Source: JAVKFY01 sp040223615
Lineage (GTDB): Bacteria > Pseudomonadota > Alphaproteobacteria > GCA-2731375
Length of the DNA: 64,000 nt
Assembly: GCA_040223615.1 (NCBI GenBank)
Contig: JAVKFY010000079.1
Coordinates: forward strand, 1 to 64,000
Direction: 5' to 3'
The notes beneath the pieces were generated by a model. That model made no database searches. It was given only the letters and a program-made list of their open reading frames with translations, and was not told the origin of the DNA. Position numbers and translations under genes: made by a program. This document shows positions 52,010-60,795 of this stretch, piece by piece (position 1 is the first letter of the stretch; every line of letters starts with the position of its first letter).

Positions 52010-53296
52010 CTACCCCAGCATCGGGTCGAAGCCCCAGGTGAACAGCGGGCGGCCGCCGTCCGGGCCGATGGCGACGATTTCCTCCAGCCACGACCGTTCG
52101 CGCTCGCCGCCGGGGTAGAGCAGGTGCAACGGTACCACCATGCCGTCCTCCAGCGCCCAGTCGCCGTTCGGGGAGCCGTCGGCCAGGGTCTGTTCCAGGT
52201 CCATGTGCGACAGCCCCAGGCCGTGGAAGAACACCACCGCCTGGGTCGCATCCGGCACCCCGGCCTTGGCATAGGCGGCGCGCGCCGCGGCTTGCAGCTC
52301 GCTGACCCGCGCGCCGGGCTTCATCGCCGCCAGCAGGGTCTCGGTGGCCGCCGCGGTGGCCTTGGCGTTGCGCTTGCCGGCGGCCGTCATCTCGCCGCCG
52401 ACCACCCAGGTCTTGCCGCCGTCCCAGCAATACAGGTCGAGCGAGCCGTGGCAGTCGAACATCACGTGCGTGCCCGGCGCGATCGCCTCGTCCTCCAGCC
52501 CGGTGGCCAGCATCAGGGCCGGGTCCTCGCCGCGCGGATGGCCCCAGACCGAGCCGCCCGGGTCGTGCACGAAACCGCCGAGCTCGGCCACCGCGACCGT
52601 GTAGCGGTGCGACAGGTCGCGCCAGCTCCCGCCCGATTCCCACTCGGCGACGACCTTCTCGATGGCCTGCTGGTTCAGCACCGAGGCGCGCTCCAGCAGC
52701 GCCATTTCCGGCGCCGTCTTCACCGCCCGCGCGAACATCAGCGCGTCGTAGGCGTCGGCCACCTGCATCCCGTCGACGCCGAGCCGCAGGCCCATCGCCA
52801 TGTCGTCGAAGCCGACCCGGCCGTTGGCGAGCCCGAGATCGCGCAGCGCGGCGGTCAGGCTGGAGCGCATGTCGAAGGCGTATTTCTCGCGCGCCGCCCC
52901 GAGCCATGCCGGCTGTTCCCCGACCGGAATGAACCGGTCGAGGTCGGCGCGGCCGGCCGGCAGGTCCAGCGGCATCATCACCGCGCGGAACGGCCGGATG
53001 TCCTCGACCCAGGTCGGCTGGCGCAGGAAGCTCGCCAGGTAGTATTCGGCGATCACCAGCACCGGGCGGTCCGGCGCATGCCGCGACAGCACCACGGCAT
53101 AGGGGCGCGGCTCGTCGGCCTTGTGCGCGATGCCGTTGAAGCTGGTGAGGTAGAAGATATTTAACGCCGACGAGGCGACGATGCCGTCCAGTCCGCGTGC
53201 CTCCATCGCATGCCAGAGCCGGTCCAGGTTGGCCAGGCAGGGCGGCAGGGCGGTGCGCGCGAAACGCGGGCCGCCGCTTGATGTGGTTGCGCTCAT
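52010..53296 (-). CDS. M24-family peptidase (Xaa-Pro/creatinase-like) with altered metal site
   Basis: A 428-residue pita-bread-fold protein with an N-terminal creatinase domain and a C-terminal catalytic domain. Metal ligands: MFDCHG (D), CWDGGKTW (D), FHGLGLSH (H) and WLEEIVAI (E), but the usual Glu in GMVxxxEP is His in GMVVPLHLLYPG. It may still be active with a changed specificity. Ahead of a TauD-like gene in an apparent operon. Confidence 0.82.
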   Translation of the reverse strand: MSATTSSGGPRFARTALPPCLANLDRLWHAMEARGLDGIVASSALNIFYLTSFNGIAHKADEPRPYAVVLSRHAPDRPVLVIAEYYLASFLRQPTWVEDIRPFRAVMMPLDLPAGRADLDRFIPVGEQPAWLGAAREKYAFDMRSSLTAALRDLGLANGRVGFDDMAMGLRLGVDGMQVADAYDALMFARAVKTAPEMALLERASVLNQQAIEKVVAEWESGGSWRDLSHRYTVAVAELGGFVHDPGGSVWGHPRGEDPALMLATGLEDEAIAPGTHVMFDCHGSLDLYCWDGGKTWVVGGEMTAAGKRNAKATAAATETLLAAMKPGARVSELQAAARAAYAKAGVPDATQAVVFFHGLGLSHMDLEQTLADGSPNGDWALEDGMVVPLHLLYPGGERERSWLEEIVAIGPDGGRPLFTWGFDPMLG

Positions 53297-53358
53297 ATGG
53301 TGGTCTCCCGTGGCCGCTTGCGGACTATCGTAGGCGCCGGCGGTTTCCCAAGTCGATT

Positions 53359-53943
53359 GTGAGCAACGTGCCCGACCGTGCCGAAATCGAGTCCTCGCTG
53401 TATGGCGCCTGGCGACTGGCCCGGCTCGACGCCGGCGGCCTGGCCTATTTGAACCTGACCGTCGACGGTTTCTGGCGCTCGTTCTCCGTCATTCTGCCGT
53501 TGCTGCCGTTGCAACTGCTGCTGGCGTGGCTGGTGGCCGACCCGGACGCGGTGGCGGCGCTGGGCGCCGGCGGCTGGGTGCTGATCCGTGCCTTCCTGTC
53601 GATCTTCGCCTGGCTGTTCTTCCTGGGCACGATGGCGCCGTTGTCGCGCACGCTGGGCCTGTCGGACAACTACTCGACCTACGTCATCGCCTGGAACTGG
53701 GCCTCGGCGGTGCAGATGGGCCTGCTGCTGCCGATCGGTCTGCTGTTCGGGCTGGGGCTGCTGTCGCCGCAGCTGGGCGGCCTGCTGCTGCTCGGCGTCT
53801 GGCTGGCGATTGTCGCCTACGACTACGTCATCGCCCGCCTTGCGCTCGGCGCCGACCGGATCACGGCGGCCGGCGTGGTGATCTACTCGGTGGTCCTGGA
53901 ACTGGTCATCGAGTCCGCCGCCGAGGCCCTTGTGCCGCTGTAG
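53359..53943 (+). CDS. Hypothetical membrane protein
   Basis: A 194-residue protein with five hydrophobic segments (FSVILPLLPLQLLLAWLV, AFLSIFAWLFFLGTMAP, AVQMGLLLPIGLLFGLGLL, GLLLLGVWLAIVAYDYVIA, GVVIYSVVLELVI). Starts at a GTG (SNVPDRAEIES). YIP1-like helical membrane proteins share this shape, but the family is not confirmed. Divergent from the M24 gene. Confidence 0.65.
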   Translation: MSNVPDRAEIESSLYGAWRLARLDAGGLAYLNLTVDGFWRSFSVILPLLPLQLLLAWLVADPDAVAALGAGGWVLIRAFLSIFAWLFFLGTMAPLSRTLGLSDNYSTYVIAWNWASAVQMGLLLPIGLLFGLGLLSPQLGGLLLLGVWLAIVAYDYVIARLALGADRITAAGVVIYSVVLELVIESAAEALVPL

Positions 53944-53956
53944 GCCGCTCGCTGGG

Positions 53957-54595
53957 TCAGGTCTTGGCTGTGATCAGCCGGTAGCTCGCGAAGCAGAAGA
54001 ACACGCCCAGCGCCCCATCGATCCAGCGCCGCAGCCGCCGGTAGCCAGCGATCATCGGCGAGGTCGAGAAAATCATCGCATACACCAGGTGTGCCGCCGT
54101 GTTCGCGACCACCGTGCCGCCGGTCACCACCGCGCCGACCCACAATGGCGCGTTGGCATCGAGTGCCAGCGACATGCCGGCGATCCAGGTGAACGCCGCC
54201 TTCGGGTTGGTCATCTGGATCAGCAGGCCGCGCCGATACAGAGCCACGTGCCCCTCCAGTTGACCGGCCGACGGCAGCGCCGACTGATCGGGCGTCGCCG
54301 CGGAGCGGAACGCCCGGTAGGCCAGCCACAGGAGATACAGCGCGCCGGCGATCTTGATCACCGTGATGACCGACGCGTATAGCGCCAGGATCGCGGCGAG
54401 GCCGAACATGGTGAGCAACCCCCACAGCAACGACCCGCTGGAGACGCCGAGCGCCAGTGCCTGTCCGGCCCGCCGTCCGTTGCTCATCGACGTGCCCATG
54501 ATCGAGAGGATGTTCGGTCCCGGGCTGATCAGCCCCAAGGCGAAGAAGCTGTAGGCCAGCAGAATGCCCGGAAGATAGTGCTCGAATTGGTCCAT
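53957..54595 (-). CDS. LysE/RhtB-family amino-acid exporter
   Basis: A 212-residue inner-membrane exporter with about six helices. ALGLISPGPNILSIMGTSMSNGRRAGQALALGVSSGSLLWG is the family signature near the N terminus; MTNPKAAFTWIAG is the usual second motif. Probably extrudes an amino acid or derivative. Overlaps no neighbour; truA lies just upstream. Confidence 0.9.
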   Translation of the reverse strand: MDQFEHYLPGILLAYSFFALGLISPGPNILSIMGTSMSNGRRAGQALALGVSSGSLLWGLLTMFGLAAILALYASVITVIKIAGALYLLWLAYRAFRSAATPDQSALPSAGQLEGHVALYRRGLLIQMTNPKAAFTWIAGMSLALDANAPLWVGAVVTGGTVVANTAAHLVYAMIFSTSPMIAGYRRLRRWIDGALGVFFCFASYRLITAKT

Positions 54596-54615
54596 TGTCG
54601 TCCCGCCCATCGCGT

Positions 54616-55365
54616 TTAGTCGGTGCCACCATAGTCCACCCGCGCCAGGTACAGCCCGTCCGGCGGCGCCACCGGGCCGCAGCGGCTCCGGTCGCGTGCC
54701 ACCAGCGCCTCCCGGGCGGTCGCGACCGGCCAGGCGCCCTCGCCGATCTTCTTCAGCGTGCCGACCAGCGAACGCACCTGGCTGTGCAGGAACGAGCGCG
54801 CCGAGGCCTGGATCACCACTTCCTCGACCGCGCGGTGCACGCTCAGCCGGCTCAGCGTCTTCACCGGCGACTTCGCCTGGCATTCGGCGGCGCGGAAGGT
54901 CGTGAAGTCGTGCCGGCCGACCAGCGCCTGCGCCGCCAGGTCCATCGCGTCGGCATCCAGCGGCACCGCGACCTGCCAGACGTGTCCGGCATCGATCGAC
55001 GCCGGTGCCCGCCGGTTCAAGATCCGATAGACGTAGTGCCGTGACGTCGCGTTGAAGCGGGCGTGAAAATCGTCGCTGACCTGCGCTGCCGCGAGCACCG
55101 CCACCGAGACGCCGCGCAGGTGCGCGTTCAGCGCGTCGCGCACCGTGTCGTCGGGATAGGTCTTCGGCAGGTCGACATGCGCGACCTGGCCGAGCGCGTG
55201 CACCCCGGCATCGGTGCGCCCTGCGCCGGTGACCGTGCAGGCCTCGCCGCACAGCGCTTCGACGGCCGTCTCCAGCGCGCCCTGCACAGATGGGCCATTG
55301 TCCTGGCGCTGCCAGCCGACCAGGCCGCGGCCGTCATATTCCACGGTGAGGCGATAGCGCGGCAT
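54616..55365 (-). CDS. truA: tRNA pseudouridine(38-40) synthase
   Basis: A 249-residue TruA. MPRYRLTVEYDGRGLVGWQRQ, catalytic aspartate in AGRTDAGVHALGQVA, and HDFTTFRAAECQAKSPVKTL. Modifies U38-40 in tRNA. ATG overlaps the fmt stop by one base (TGATG), so translation is coupled. Confidence 0.97.
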   Translation of the reverse strand: MPRYRLTVEYDGRGLVGWQRQDNGPSVQGALETAVEALCGEACTVTGAGRTDAGVHALGQVAHVDLPKTYPDDTVRDALNAHLRGVSVAVLAAAQVSDDFHARFNATSRHYVYRILNRRAPASIDAGHVWQVAVPLDADAMDLAAQALVGRHDFTTFRAAECQAKSPVKTLSRLSVHRAVEEVVIQASARSFLHSQVRSLVGTLKKIGEGAWPVATAREALVARDRSRCGPVAPPDGLYLARVDYGGTD

Positions 55366-56279
55366 CAGGCGAGACGTTCGCCCACCGGCCACGCGAAGCC
55401 GCGTCGAAACATGTCCGCGTCGAGTGCCCCCTTGCCGGCGCGTTGCAGCCGTAGCAGGCGCAGCGCGCCGTCACCGCAGGCGACGGTCGGCGCGTCGTCG
55501 AGCACGATGCCAGGTTCGCCCTCGCCTTCGGCCGGCGCGGCCAGCAGCAGCTTGATGCGCTCGCCGGCCACCTCGAACCAGGCGCCGGGGAACGGCGACA
55601 GACCGCGCACCAGCCGGTCCAGGTCGCTCGCCGAGCGCGTCCAGTCGAGCCGCGCCTCGGCCTTGTCGATCTTGGCGGCGTAGGTCGCGCCCTTGGCCGG
55701 CTGCGGTGTCGGGGTCAGCGAACCGTCGGCGAGTCCGGCCAGCGCCGCGACCATCAGCGGCCCGCCGATCGCCGCCAGCTTGTCGTGCAGGTCGCCGGCG
55801 GTGGTCGCCGGCCCGATCGGGACCCGTTCGGCGAGCAGCATCGCCCCGGTATCCAGCCCTTCGTCCATCGCCATGATGGTGATGCCGGTCTCCGCGTCGC
55901 CAGCCATGATCGCACGCTGGATCGGCGCCGCCCCGCGCCAGCGCGGCAGCAGCGAGGCGTGCACGTTGAAGCAGCCCAGCCTTGGTGCGTCCAGCACCGC
56001 CGCCGGCAGGATCAGCCCGTAGGCCGCAACCACGCCGGCATCGGCGCCCAGTGCCGCCAGGTCCTCTTGCGCCTTGGGTTTCCTGAGCGAAGTCGGCGTG
56101 CGCACGTCGAGCCGTTGCGCCTCGGCCCAGGCGTGCACCGGCGAGGGCCGCAGCTTCGCGCCGCGCCCGGCCTTGCGCGGCGGCTGCGAGTACACCGCCG
56201 CCACCTCATGCCCGGCCGCCAGCAGCGCCGCCAGCGTCGGCACCGCGAACTCCGGCGTTCCCATGAAGATCAGGCGCAT
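55365..56279 (-). CDS. fmt: Methionyl-tRNA formyltransferase
   Basis: A 304-residue enzyme. MRLIFMGTPEFAVPTLAALLA, the formyltetrahydrofolate site NVHASLLPRWRGAAPIQRAI and TGITIMAMDEGLDTG. Formylates initiator methionyl-tRNA. Coupled to truA; def is 20 bases upstream, making def-fmt-truA one cluster. Confidence 0.97.
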   Translation of the reverse strand: MRLIFMGTPEFAVPTLAALLAAGHEVAAVYSQPPRKAGRGAKLRPSPVHAWAEAQRLDVRTPTSLRKPKAQEDLAALGADAGVVAAYGLILPAAVLDAPRLGCFNVHASLLPRWRGAAPIQRAIMAGDAETGITIMAMDEGLDTGAMLLAERVPIGPATTAGDLHDKLAAIGGPLMVAALAGLADGSLTPTPQPAKGATYAAKIDKAEARLDWTRSASDLDRLVRGLSPFPGAWFEVAGERIKLLLAAPAEGEGEPGIVLDDAPTVACGDGALRLLRLQRAGKGALDADMFRRGFAWPVGERLA

Positions 56280-56299
56280 CGGCCGGGCGCCGGCGCCGG

Positions 56300-56818
56300 T
56301 CAGGCGCTGGCCTTCTGTTTGCGGGCCTTGATCAGCTTGCGCAGGATGATGTTGCGCTTCACGGCGGAGAGGTGGTCGACGAACAGGATGCCTTCGAGGT
56401 GGTCCATCTCGTGCTGGATGCAGCGGCCGAGCAGGCCGTCGGCGGTGAGTTCCTGGCGCTTGCCGTCGCGGTCCATGTAGCGGACGGTCACCGCGGCCGG
56501 CCGCTCGATCTCGGTGAACTGTTCCGGCAGTGACAGGCAGCCCTCGTTGAACGTCGCCATCTCGTCCGACAGCACCACGATTTCCGGGTTCATCAGATAG
56601 AGCGGGTTCGGATCCTCGTCCTCGCCATGCACGTCGATGACGATGGCGCGCTTGGCGACGCCGACCTGGATCGCCGACAGGCCGATGCCCGGAGCGTCGT
56701 ACATGGTCTCCAGCATGTCGTCGAGCAGCCGGCGCAGCCCGTCGTCGAACTCCACCACGGGCTTCGACTTCACTTTCAGGCGCGGGTCCGGCGCGTCGAT
56801 GATCGGCAGCAGGGCCAT
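56300..56818 (-). CDS. def: Peptide deformylase
   Basis: A 172-residue deformylase. GIGLSAIQVG (motif 1), EGCLSLPE (motif 2) and QHEMDHLEG (motif 3, HExxDH variant) mark the metal site. Removes the formyl group from nascent proteins. Promoter not seen; start MALLPIIDAPDPRLK is the family start. Confidence 0.96.
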   Translation of the reverse strand: MALLPIIDAPDPRLKVKSKPVVEFDDGLRRLLDDMLETMYDAPGIGLSAIQVGVAKRAIVIDVHGEDEDPNPLYLMNPEIVVLSDEMATFNEGCLSLPEQFTEIERPAAVTVRYMDRDGKRQELTADGLLGRCIQHEMDHLEGILFVDHLSAVKRNIILRKLIKARKQKASA

Positions 56819-56947
56819 GTTTTCTCTCTGGGGCCGTCCGGTTGGCGAAGGCCTCTACCTAGTATCGGCCCACAATGCCGTCAAGCGGCGGGCGAATCTG
56901 TTAGAATAACGCGAAATGTTCCCGCTTCGTGCCTGGAGGGTTCAGTA

Positions 56948-58066
56948 TTGGACGAGCAACTGCTTATAATACTTGGGGCGCTGCTGTTGCTTGCGGCGAC
57001 TGTCGGATTGTGGCTGTGGCGGGCGGAAGCGGCGCGCCGGGCCGACGCGGCCCGTACATCCGAGCTGCATACCCTGGCGCGCGAACTCGCCCAGGCGCAG
57101 GCGGCTTCGGCTGGCCGGCTCGACCAGATGGCCGCTGCCAGCGCCGCCGAGTTGGCCGAAGTGCGCCGTGCGGTGCAGGAGCGGTTGGACGTCGTTTCCA
57201 AGCAGATGGGCGAGAGCCTTACCCAGTCGTCGACCCGCACGGCGCAGTCGCTGGGCGAGATCACCAAGCACCTGACGGTGATCGACCAGGCGCAGCAGAA
57301 CATCAAAGAACTCTCCGGCCAGGTCGTCGGCCTGCAGAATATCCTCGACAACAAGCAGGCGCGCGGCGCCTTCGGCGAGCTTCAGCTCAACGACCTGGTG
57401 GCCGCGATCCTGCCGCCGCACGCCTTCGAGATGCAGGCCGGGCTCGGCAACAACCGCCGCGTCGACTGCCTAATCAAGCTGGCCAACCCGCCGGGGCCGA
57501 TCTGCATCGACGCGAAGTTCCCGCTGGAGGCCTACCACGCGTTGCGCGCCGCCGAGACCGAGTTGGAGGCCAAGCAGGCCCAGGCCGGGTTCCGCCAGGC
57601 GATCCAGAAACATGTCGCCGACATCGCCGAGCGTTACATCCTGCCGGGCGAGACCGCCGATTCCGCGCTGATGTTCCTGCCCTCCGAAGCGGTCTACGCC
57701 GAATTGCACGCCAATTTCCCCGACGCGGTGGAGCGGTCCTACCGGGCCAAGGTGTGGATCGTCTCGCCGACCACGCTGATGGCATTGCTGAATACCGTCC
57801 GCGCGGTGCTGAAGGATGCCCGCATGCGCGAGCAGGCCGACCTGATCCAGCACGAGGTGCAGAAGATGCTGGCGGACGTGCAACGGCTGGAGAAGCGCGT
57901 CGACAACTTGCAGACGCACTTCGACCAGGCCGAGAAGGACGTCAAGCAGATCGGCATTACCACCGACAAGATCCTCAAGCGAGCCAGGCAGATCGAGAAT
58001 GTCGAGCTCGCCGACGAACCGCTCGACCTCGCCCCGGAGCCGGTGGCGGCGACGCCGGCGGAGTAG
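56948..58066 (+). CDS. rmuC: DNA recombination protein RmuC
   Basis: A 372-residue RmuC: an N-terminal membrane helix (LLIILGALLLLAATVGLWLW), a coiled coil (about 25-120), then the nuclease-like RmuC domain (GAFGELQLNDLVAAILPP, VDCLIKLANPPGPICIDAKFPLEAY, FLPSEAVYAEL). Linked to limiting inversions and DNA repair. Starts at a TTG following CTGGAGGGTTCAGTA. Confidence 0.93.
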   Translation: MDEQLLIILGALLLLAATVGLWLWRAEAARRADAARTSELHTLARELAQAQAASAGRLDQMAAASAAELAEVRRAVQERLDVVSKQMGESLTQSSTRTAQSLGEITKHLTVIDQAQQNIKELSGQVVGLQNILDNKQARGAFGELQLNDLVAAILPPHAFEMQAGLGNNRRVDCLIKLANPPGPICIDAKFPLEAYHALRAAETELEAKQAQAGFRQAIQKHVADIAERYILPGETADSALMFLPSEAVYAELHANFPDAVERSYRAKVWIVSPTTLMALLNTVRAVLKDARMREQADLIQHEVQKMLADVQRLEKRVDNLQTHFDQAEKDVKQIGITTDKILKRARQIENVELADEPLDLAPEPVAATPAE

Positions 58067-58426
58067 CGCGCGGCGGCGCGGCGCTCAGCAACGCCCGAGT
58101 CGGTGCCGGCGCAGCCGAAAAATCGCCGTGACTCTTTCTTGCCACAACCCGCCGGCCGTTCGCCACGGCTGTCGCCGGCCCGTCGCCGGTGCCCGGTCGC
58201 CATGCCTAAGCAATTGATAAGATTCGCGAATCCGACGACCGGAGGGCTTTATACGAGGGCCGGACTCCGCTGGATCACCGGAGATCGATAAAATACCCGG
58301 AAAAATTGCACATATATCGATTCGATATATTGAAGATAACAATAACTATCCCGATCTTCAGGGTGCCACAGCGAGGGTGTGGCGGACGAGATTTTAGGGA
58401 GCCGGGCAGATCGCTCGGAAAGTTGG
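58067..58426. other. Non-coding, dyad-rich AT-rich region
   Basis: No supported gene. The right half (about 58205-58380) is markedly AT-richer than its surroundings. It contains a perfect palindrome GATTCGCGAATC (58221-58232) and the perfect dyad at 58312-58330. It is the likely control region of the 77-residue gene that follows. Confidence 0.6.
58312..58330. promoter_or_regulatory. Perfect 9-1-9 dyad
   Basis: ATATATCGA-T-TCGATATAT, perfect inverted repeat with one central base, 96 bases before the small gene. Operator-like; the binding protein is unknown. Confidence 0.5.
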
Positions 58427-58660
58427 ATGAACGAGATCGCTAGGAACCGGATCGCTGGACTGACCTTCTGGGTTGTCGTGTGGTTCATGGGTCTCGCCGG
58501 CCTGGCACTGGCTTCGGTGCCCGCCGACAGCAACTGCCACAGTTCCGAGGCGGCCGCGGCGGCCTACTACAGCCCGGCCCAGACCACCTCGGTGTACCAG
58601 GATGCCGACGGCACCCACTCAGTGCTGGTCCGCTCCCTGCGCCCGGTGGTCGTGCGCTAG
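58427..58660 (+). CDS. Small exported/membrane-anchored hypothetical protein
   Basis: A 77-residue protein with an N-terminal hydrophobic segment (LTFWVVVWFMGLAGLALA, about 12-29) that looks like a signal peptide or anchor, then VPADSNCHSSEAAAAAYYS. One cysteine. Family unknown. It lies between the dyad-rich region and a strong terminator that an IS has entered. Confidence 0.6.
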   Translation: MNEIARNRIAGLTFWVVVWFMGLAGLALASVPADSNCHSSEAAAAAYYSPAQTTSVYQDADGTHSVLVRSLRPVVVR

Positions 58661-58701
58661 GTCACCTTTCGCAGCACTACGCTTCTCTTCTCTCCAAATT
58701 T

Positions 58702-58732
58702 GGGCGGTGCCTCGGCACCGCCCTTTTCTTTT
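58702..58732 (+). terminator. Rho-independent terminator, T-tract hit by the IS
   Basis: GGGCGGTGCC-TC-GGCACCGCCC, a 10-bp stem, then TTTTCTTTT. The last 8 bases are the target duplicated by the IS element, so the IS begins directly after the T-tract. Confidence 0.9.
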
Positions 58733-58777
58733 GGCGATGTTATACTTGCCGTACCCAAGCGGCAGGAGTAGGCTCTA

Positions 58778-59671
58778 ATGGTGCCTAGGTCAGTGGGGCC
58801 CCTCGGCTCCCTGGCTCTGGCGGTACATCACCGTTGGAAGCCGGATAGTCTCTGGATGCTCGTCACTAGTTATATCGACGTAGCGGGTAGCAGGGGGCAG
58901 CCCATGCTCGTCCTCGGCTGCTACGTCGGTAAACTGGGACAACTAAATCACTTTGATCGCAAATGGCGGCGGATGCTGGAAAAAGCTGGCCTGACCTACT
59001 TCCATGCGATGGAAATGCATCACAGCAAGGGTGAATTCAAGGATTGGACCCTCGACCAGAAAGAAGCTCTCATAGTGAAGATGGAGAAGCTGACCAACCA
59101 CCATACATTGTTCGGGTTCACGGTTCGCCTAGACGACACCGATTTCAAAGGGCATTACCTTCCAATCAAGCGGCCAAAGAAGGTCGCTTTCGATAGTCGC
59201 TACGGAGTGAATTTCCGGTCGGCAATTTCGTTTCTACCGGCTACGGTGGAACGCGCCCTAGGCAGGACTGACTTTGAACTTCACGTGGTCGTTGAAGACG
59301 GCGACACGAATATTGGCGCGGCGCCGAAGATTTTCCACGAGATCAAGAAGGACCGCAAGTTCAAGTATGCGCCCAATCTTGGTGACATAACTATTGGTGA
59401 GAAGAAGAAGTACCCCGGACTGCAAGCCGCCGACCTAGTCGCATTTCTCGCACAACGGTACGAGCGGAAGGGCCGCGCCGACATGGTTGTTTCCCCCACG
59501 GGGGATGTGCACCAGGAACTCGGGAAAGCTAGAAAGTCGCCGATATATCGACTCCATAGCGACAAGAAGATACTTGCCGACCTACGGGACCAAACCATTG
59601 CGGAGAAAGAGGCGCGCCGCCAGTTTTGGCGCGAGGCGCGTCGCCACCCTATTCCAGGTCAGGAGGCTTAG
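58778..59671 (+). CDS. DUF3800-domain passenger protein
   Basis: A 297-residue DUF3800 protein. The N-terminal acidic motif YIDVAGS (about 32-38), HAMEMHH, VVEDGDTN and the C-terminal GLQAADLVAFLAQRYE match the family, which has an RNase H-like fold and unknown activity. An AGGAG lies 9 bases before the ATG at 58778; the conserved part begins at MLVTSYID (58856), an alternative start. It converges with the 52-residue ORF and is carried inside the IS. Confidence 0.85.
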   Translation: MVPRSVGPLGSLALAVHHRWKPDSLWMLVTSYIDVAGSRGQPMLVLGCYVGKLGQLNHFDRKWRRMLEKAGLTYFHAMEMHHSKGEFKDWTLDQKEALIVKMEKLTNHHTLFGFTVRLDDTDFKGHYLPIKRPKKVAFDSRYGVNFRSAISFLPATVERALGRTDFELHVVVEDGDTNIGAAPKIFHEIKKDRKFKYAPNLGDITIGEKKKYPGLQAADLVAFLAQRYERKGRADMVVSPTGDVHQELGKARKSPIYRLHSDKKILADLRDQTIAEKEARRQFWREARRHPIPGQEA

Positions 59672-59807
59672 GCTTGACTGGCGGGATAACACGCCGGAGC
59701 GTGGCCTCAAAGGCATCGTCGCCCTCGTCGGCCTCAACCTCCTTGGCGGAGCGCTTGAACCGCTCGGACTGCTTGGGATCGTCTGGCGGATATTTCTTCT
59801 TCGCCAT
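59649..59807 (-). CDS. Small acidic/basic ORF coupled to the transposase
   Basis: A 52-residue protein, MAKKKYPPDDPKQSERFKRS at the start and ending PPVKPKPPDLE. Its ATG is one base after the transposase stop (TGACATG), so translation is probably coupled. Highly charged, no helix-turn-helix seen. It overlaps the DUF3800 3' end by 23 bases on the other strand. Confidence 0.7.
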   Translation of the reverse strand: MAKKKYPPDDPKQSERFKRSAKEVEADEGDDAFEATLRRVIPPVKPKPPDLE

Positions 59808-59808
59808 G

Positions 59809-60744
59809 TCAGATCACTTCCGGATTAGGCGTTCGATAGGTGAGCCGCTTGCCAACGACACCGCGCAGTGCGTTGTCGGCCCGCGCAACGTCATCGACAC
59901 CAAGCGCGATCCGATTGTTGTACCGGAAGTCGTATTCGGCGAGGTAGCGGTGCAGGTGCCGCTTGTTGCAGTGCTGGTAAACGCCCTTCATCCCGCGCTT
60001 GAAGATGCTGAAGAAGCCTTCGATGGTGTTGGTGTGGATAACGCCGCGCCCGTACTCGCCCTTATTGTGGCTAACGAAGTCGTGCGCGAAGAACACGTCC
60101 GACAGGCCCTTATACTGGCCGGCTTCGTCGGTCATGATGTGGGCTTCGGCCGCAATGTTCTCCTGGAGGATCGGGACCAGGGTCGAAGCCTTCAGGTTAT
60201 CGACAACCACGCTATGAGCCTTGCCGGACTTCCGATCTACCAGCGACAACACCTTGTACTTGTGATGGTAGCCACGGCCCTTCTTCTCGCCCTTCGGCTT
60301 GATAGTCTTGTCGTGGCCGATGAAGGTCTCATCGACTTCAACCGGGGAGCCATCGGAACCGAACGGTGCCAGATCGCCGGAGCGCATCGCCTCGCGGATA
60401 CGGTGCCCCATGAACCAAGCAGTCTTGAGGGTGACGCCCAAGGTACGATGCAACTGGTTCGCGCTGATCCCCTTCTTGCTGGACGCAATCAGGAAGATCG
60501 CCTGAAGCCAGATGTTCAGCTTGACGTGGCTCTTCTCAAAGATGGTGCCGACTTTGACGGTGAAGGGCTTCCGGCAGGCGTAACACTTGTAGACGCCGAT
60601 CCGGGTGCTTTTTCCCTTCAGCTTGCCGCTCTCATCGACCGTCCCGCAGTGCGGGCACACGCGACCTTCCGGCCAGACGCGCGCCTCGACGTATTCGTAT
60701 GCGGCTTCTTCGTTGTGGAAGTGAGGGTCAGAGAGGATCGACAT
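59809..60744 (-). CDS. IS1595-family transposase
   Basis: A 311-residue transposase. An N-terminal zinc ribbon (CPHC at 30-33, CYAC at 54-57) binds DNA, followed by the RNase H-like domain with D138 (VEVDETFIG), D206 (IMTDEAGQY) and N239/E242 (HTNTIEGFFSIFKRG), the family's DDE-type site. Complete and apparently functional. Its SD lies in a hairpin (60746-60763). Confidence 0.95.
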   Translation of the reverse strand: MSILSDPHFHNEEAAYEYVEARVWPEGRVCPHCGTVDESGKLKGKSTRIGVYKCYACRKPFTVKVGTIFEKSHVKLNIWLQAIFLIASSKKGISANQLHRTLGVTLKTAWFMGHRIREAMRSGDLAPFGSDGSPVEVDETFIGHDKTIKPKGEKKGRGYHHKYKVLSLVDRKSGKAHSVVVDNLKASTLVPILQENIAAEAHIMTDEAGQYKGLSDVFFAHDFVSHNKGEYGRGVIHTNTIEGFFSIFKRGMKGVYQHCNKRHLHRYLAEYDFRYNNRIALGVDDVARADNALRGVVGKRLTYRTPNPEVI

Positions 60745-60745
60745 C

Positions 60746-60763
60746 GGGGTAACTCCTTACCCC
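60746..60763 (-). promoter_or_regulatory. Shine-Dalgarno-sequestering hairpin before the transposase
   Basis: On the minus strand GGGGTAA-GGAG-TTACCCC, ending one base before the ATG. The SD sits in the loop and upper stem. Transcripts entering from outside the IS would contain the whole hairpin; those started at the internal promoter would begin inside its first arm. Confidence 0.65.
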
Positions 60764-60766
60764 ATA

Positions 60767-60795
60767 TAGATAAGGAGGCGATGTGGGTACGTCAA
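60767..60795 (-). promoter_or_regulatory. Transposase promoter inside the right TIR
   Basis: On the minus strand TTGACG, exactly 17 bases, TATCTA; the -35 lies in the terminal inverted repeat. Such placement is common for IS transposase promoters. Confidence 0.55.

Noticed and set aside
58249..58533. Minus-strand ORF over the regulatory region
   Set aside because: It covers the dyads and the start of the small plus-strand gene; no ribosome site and no family resemblance.
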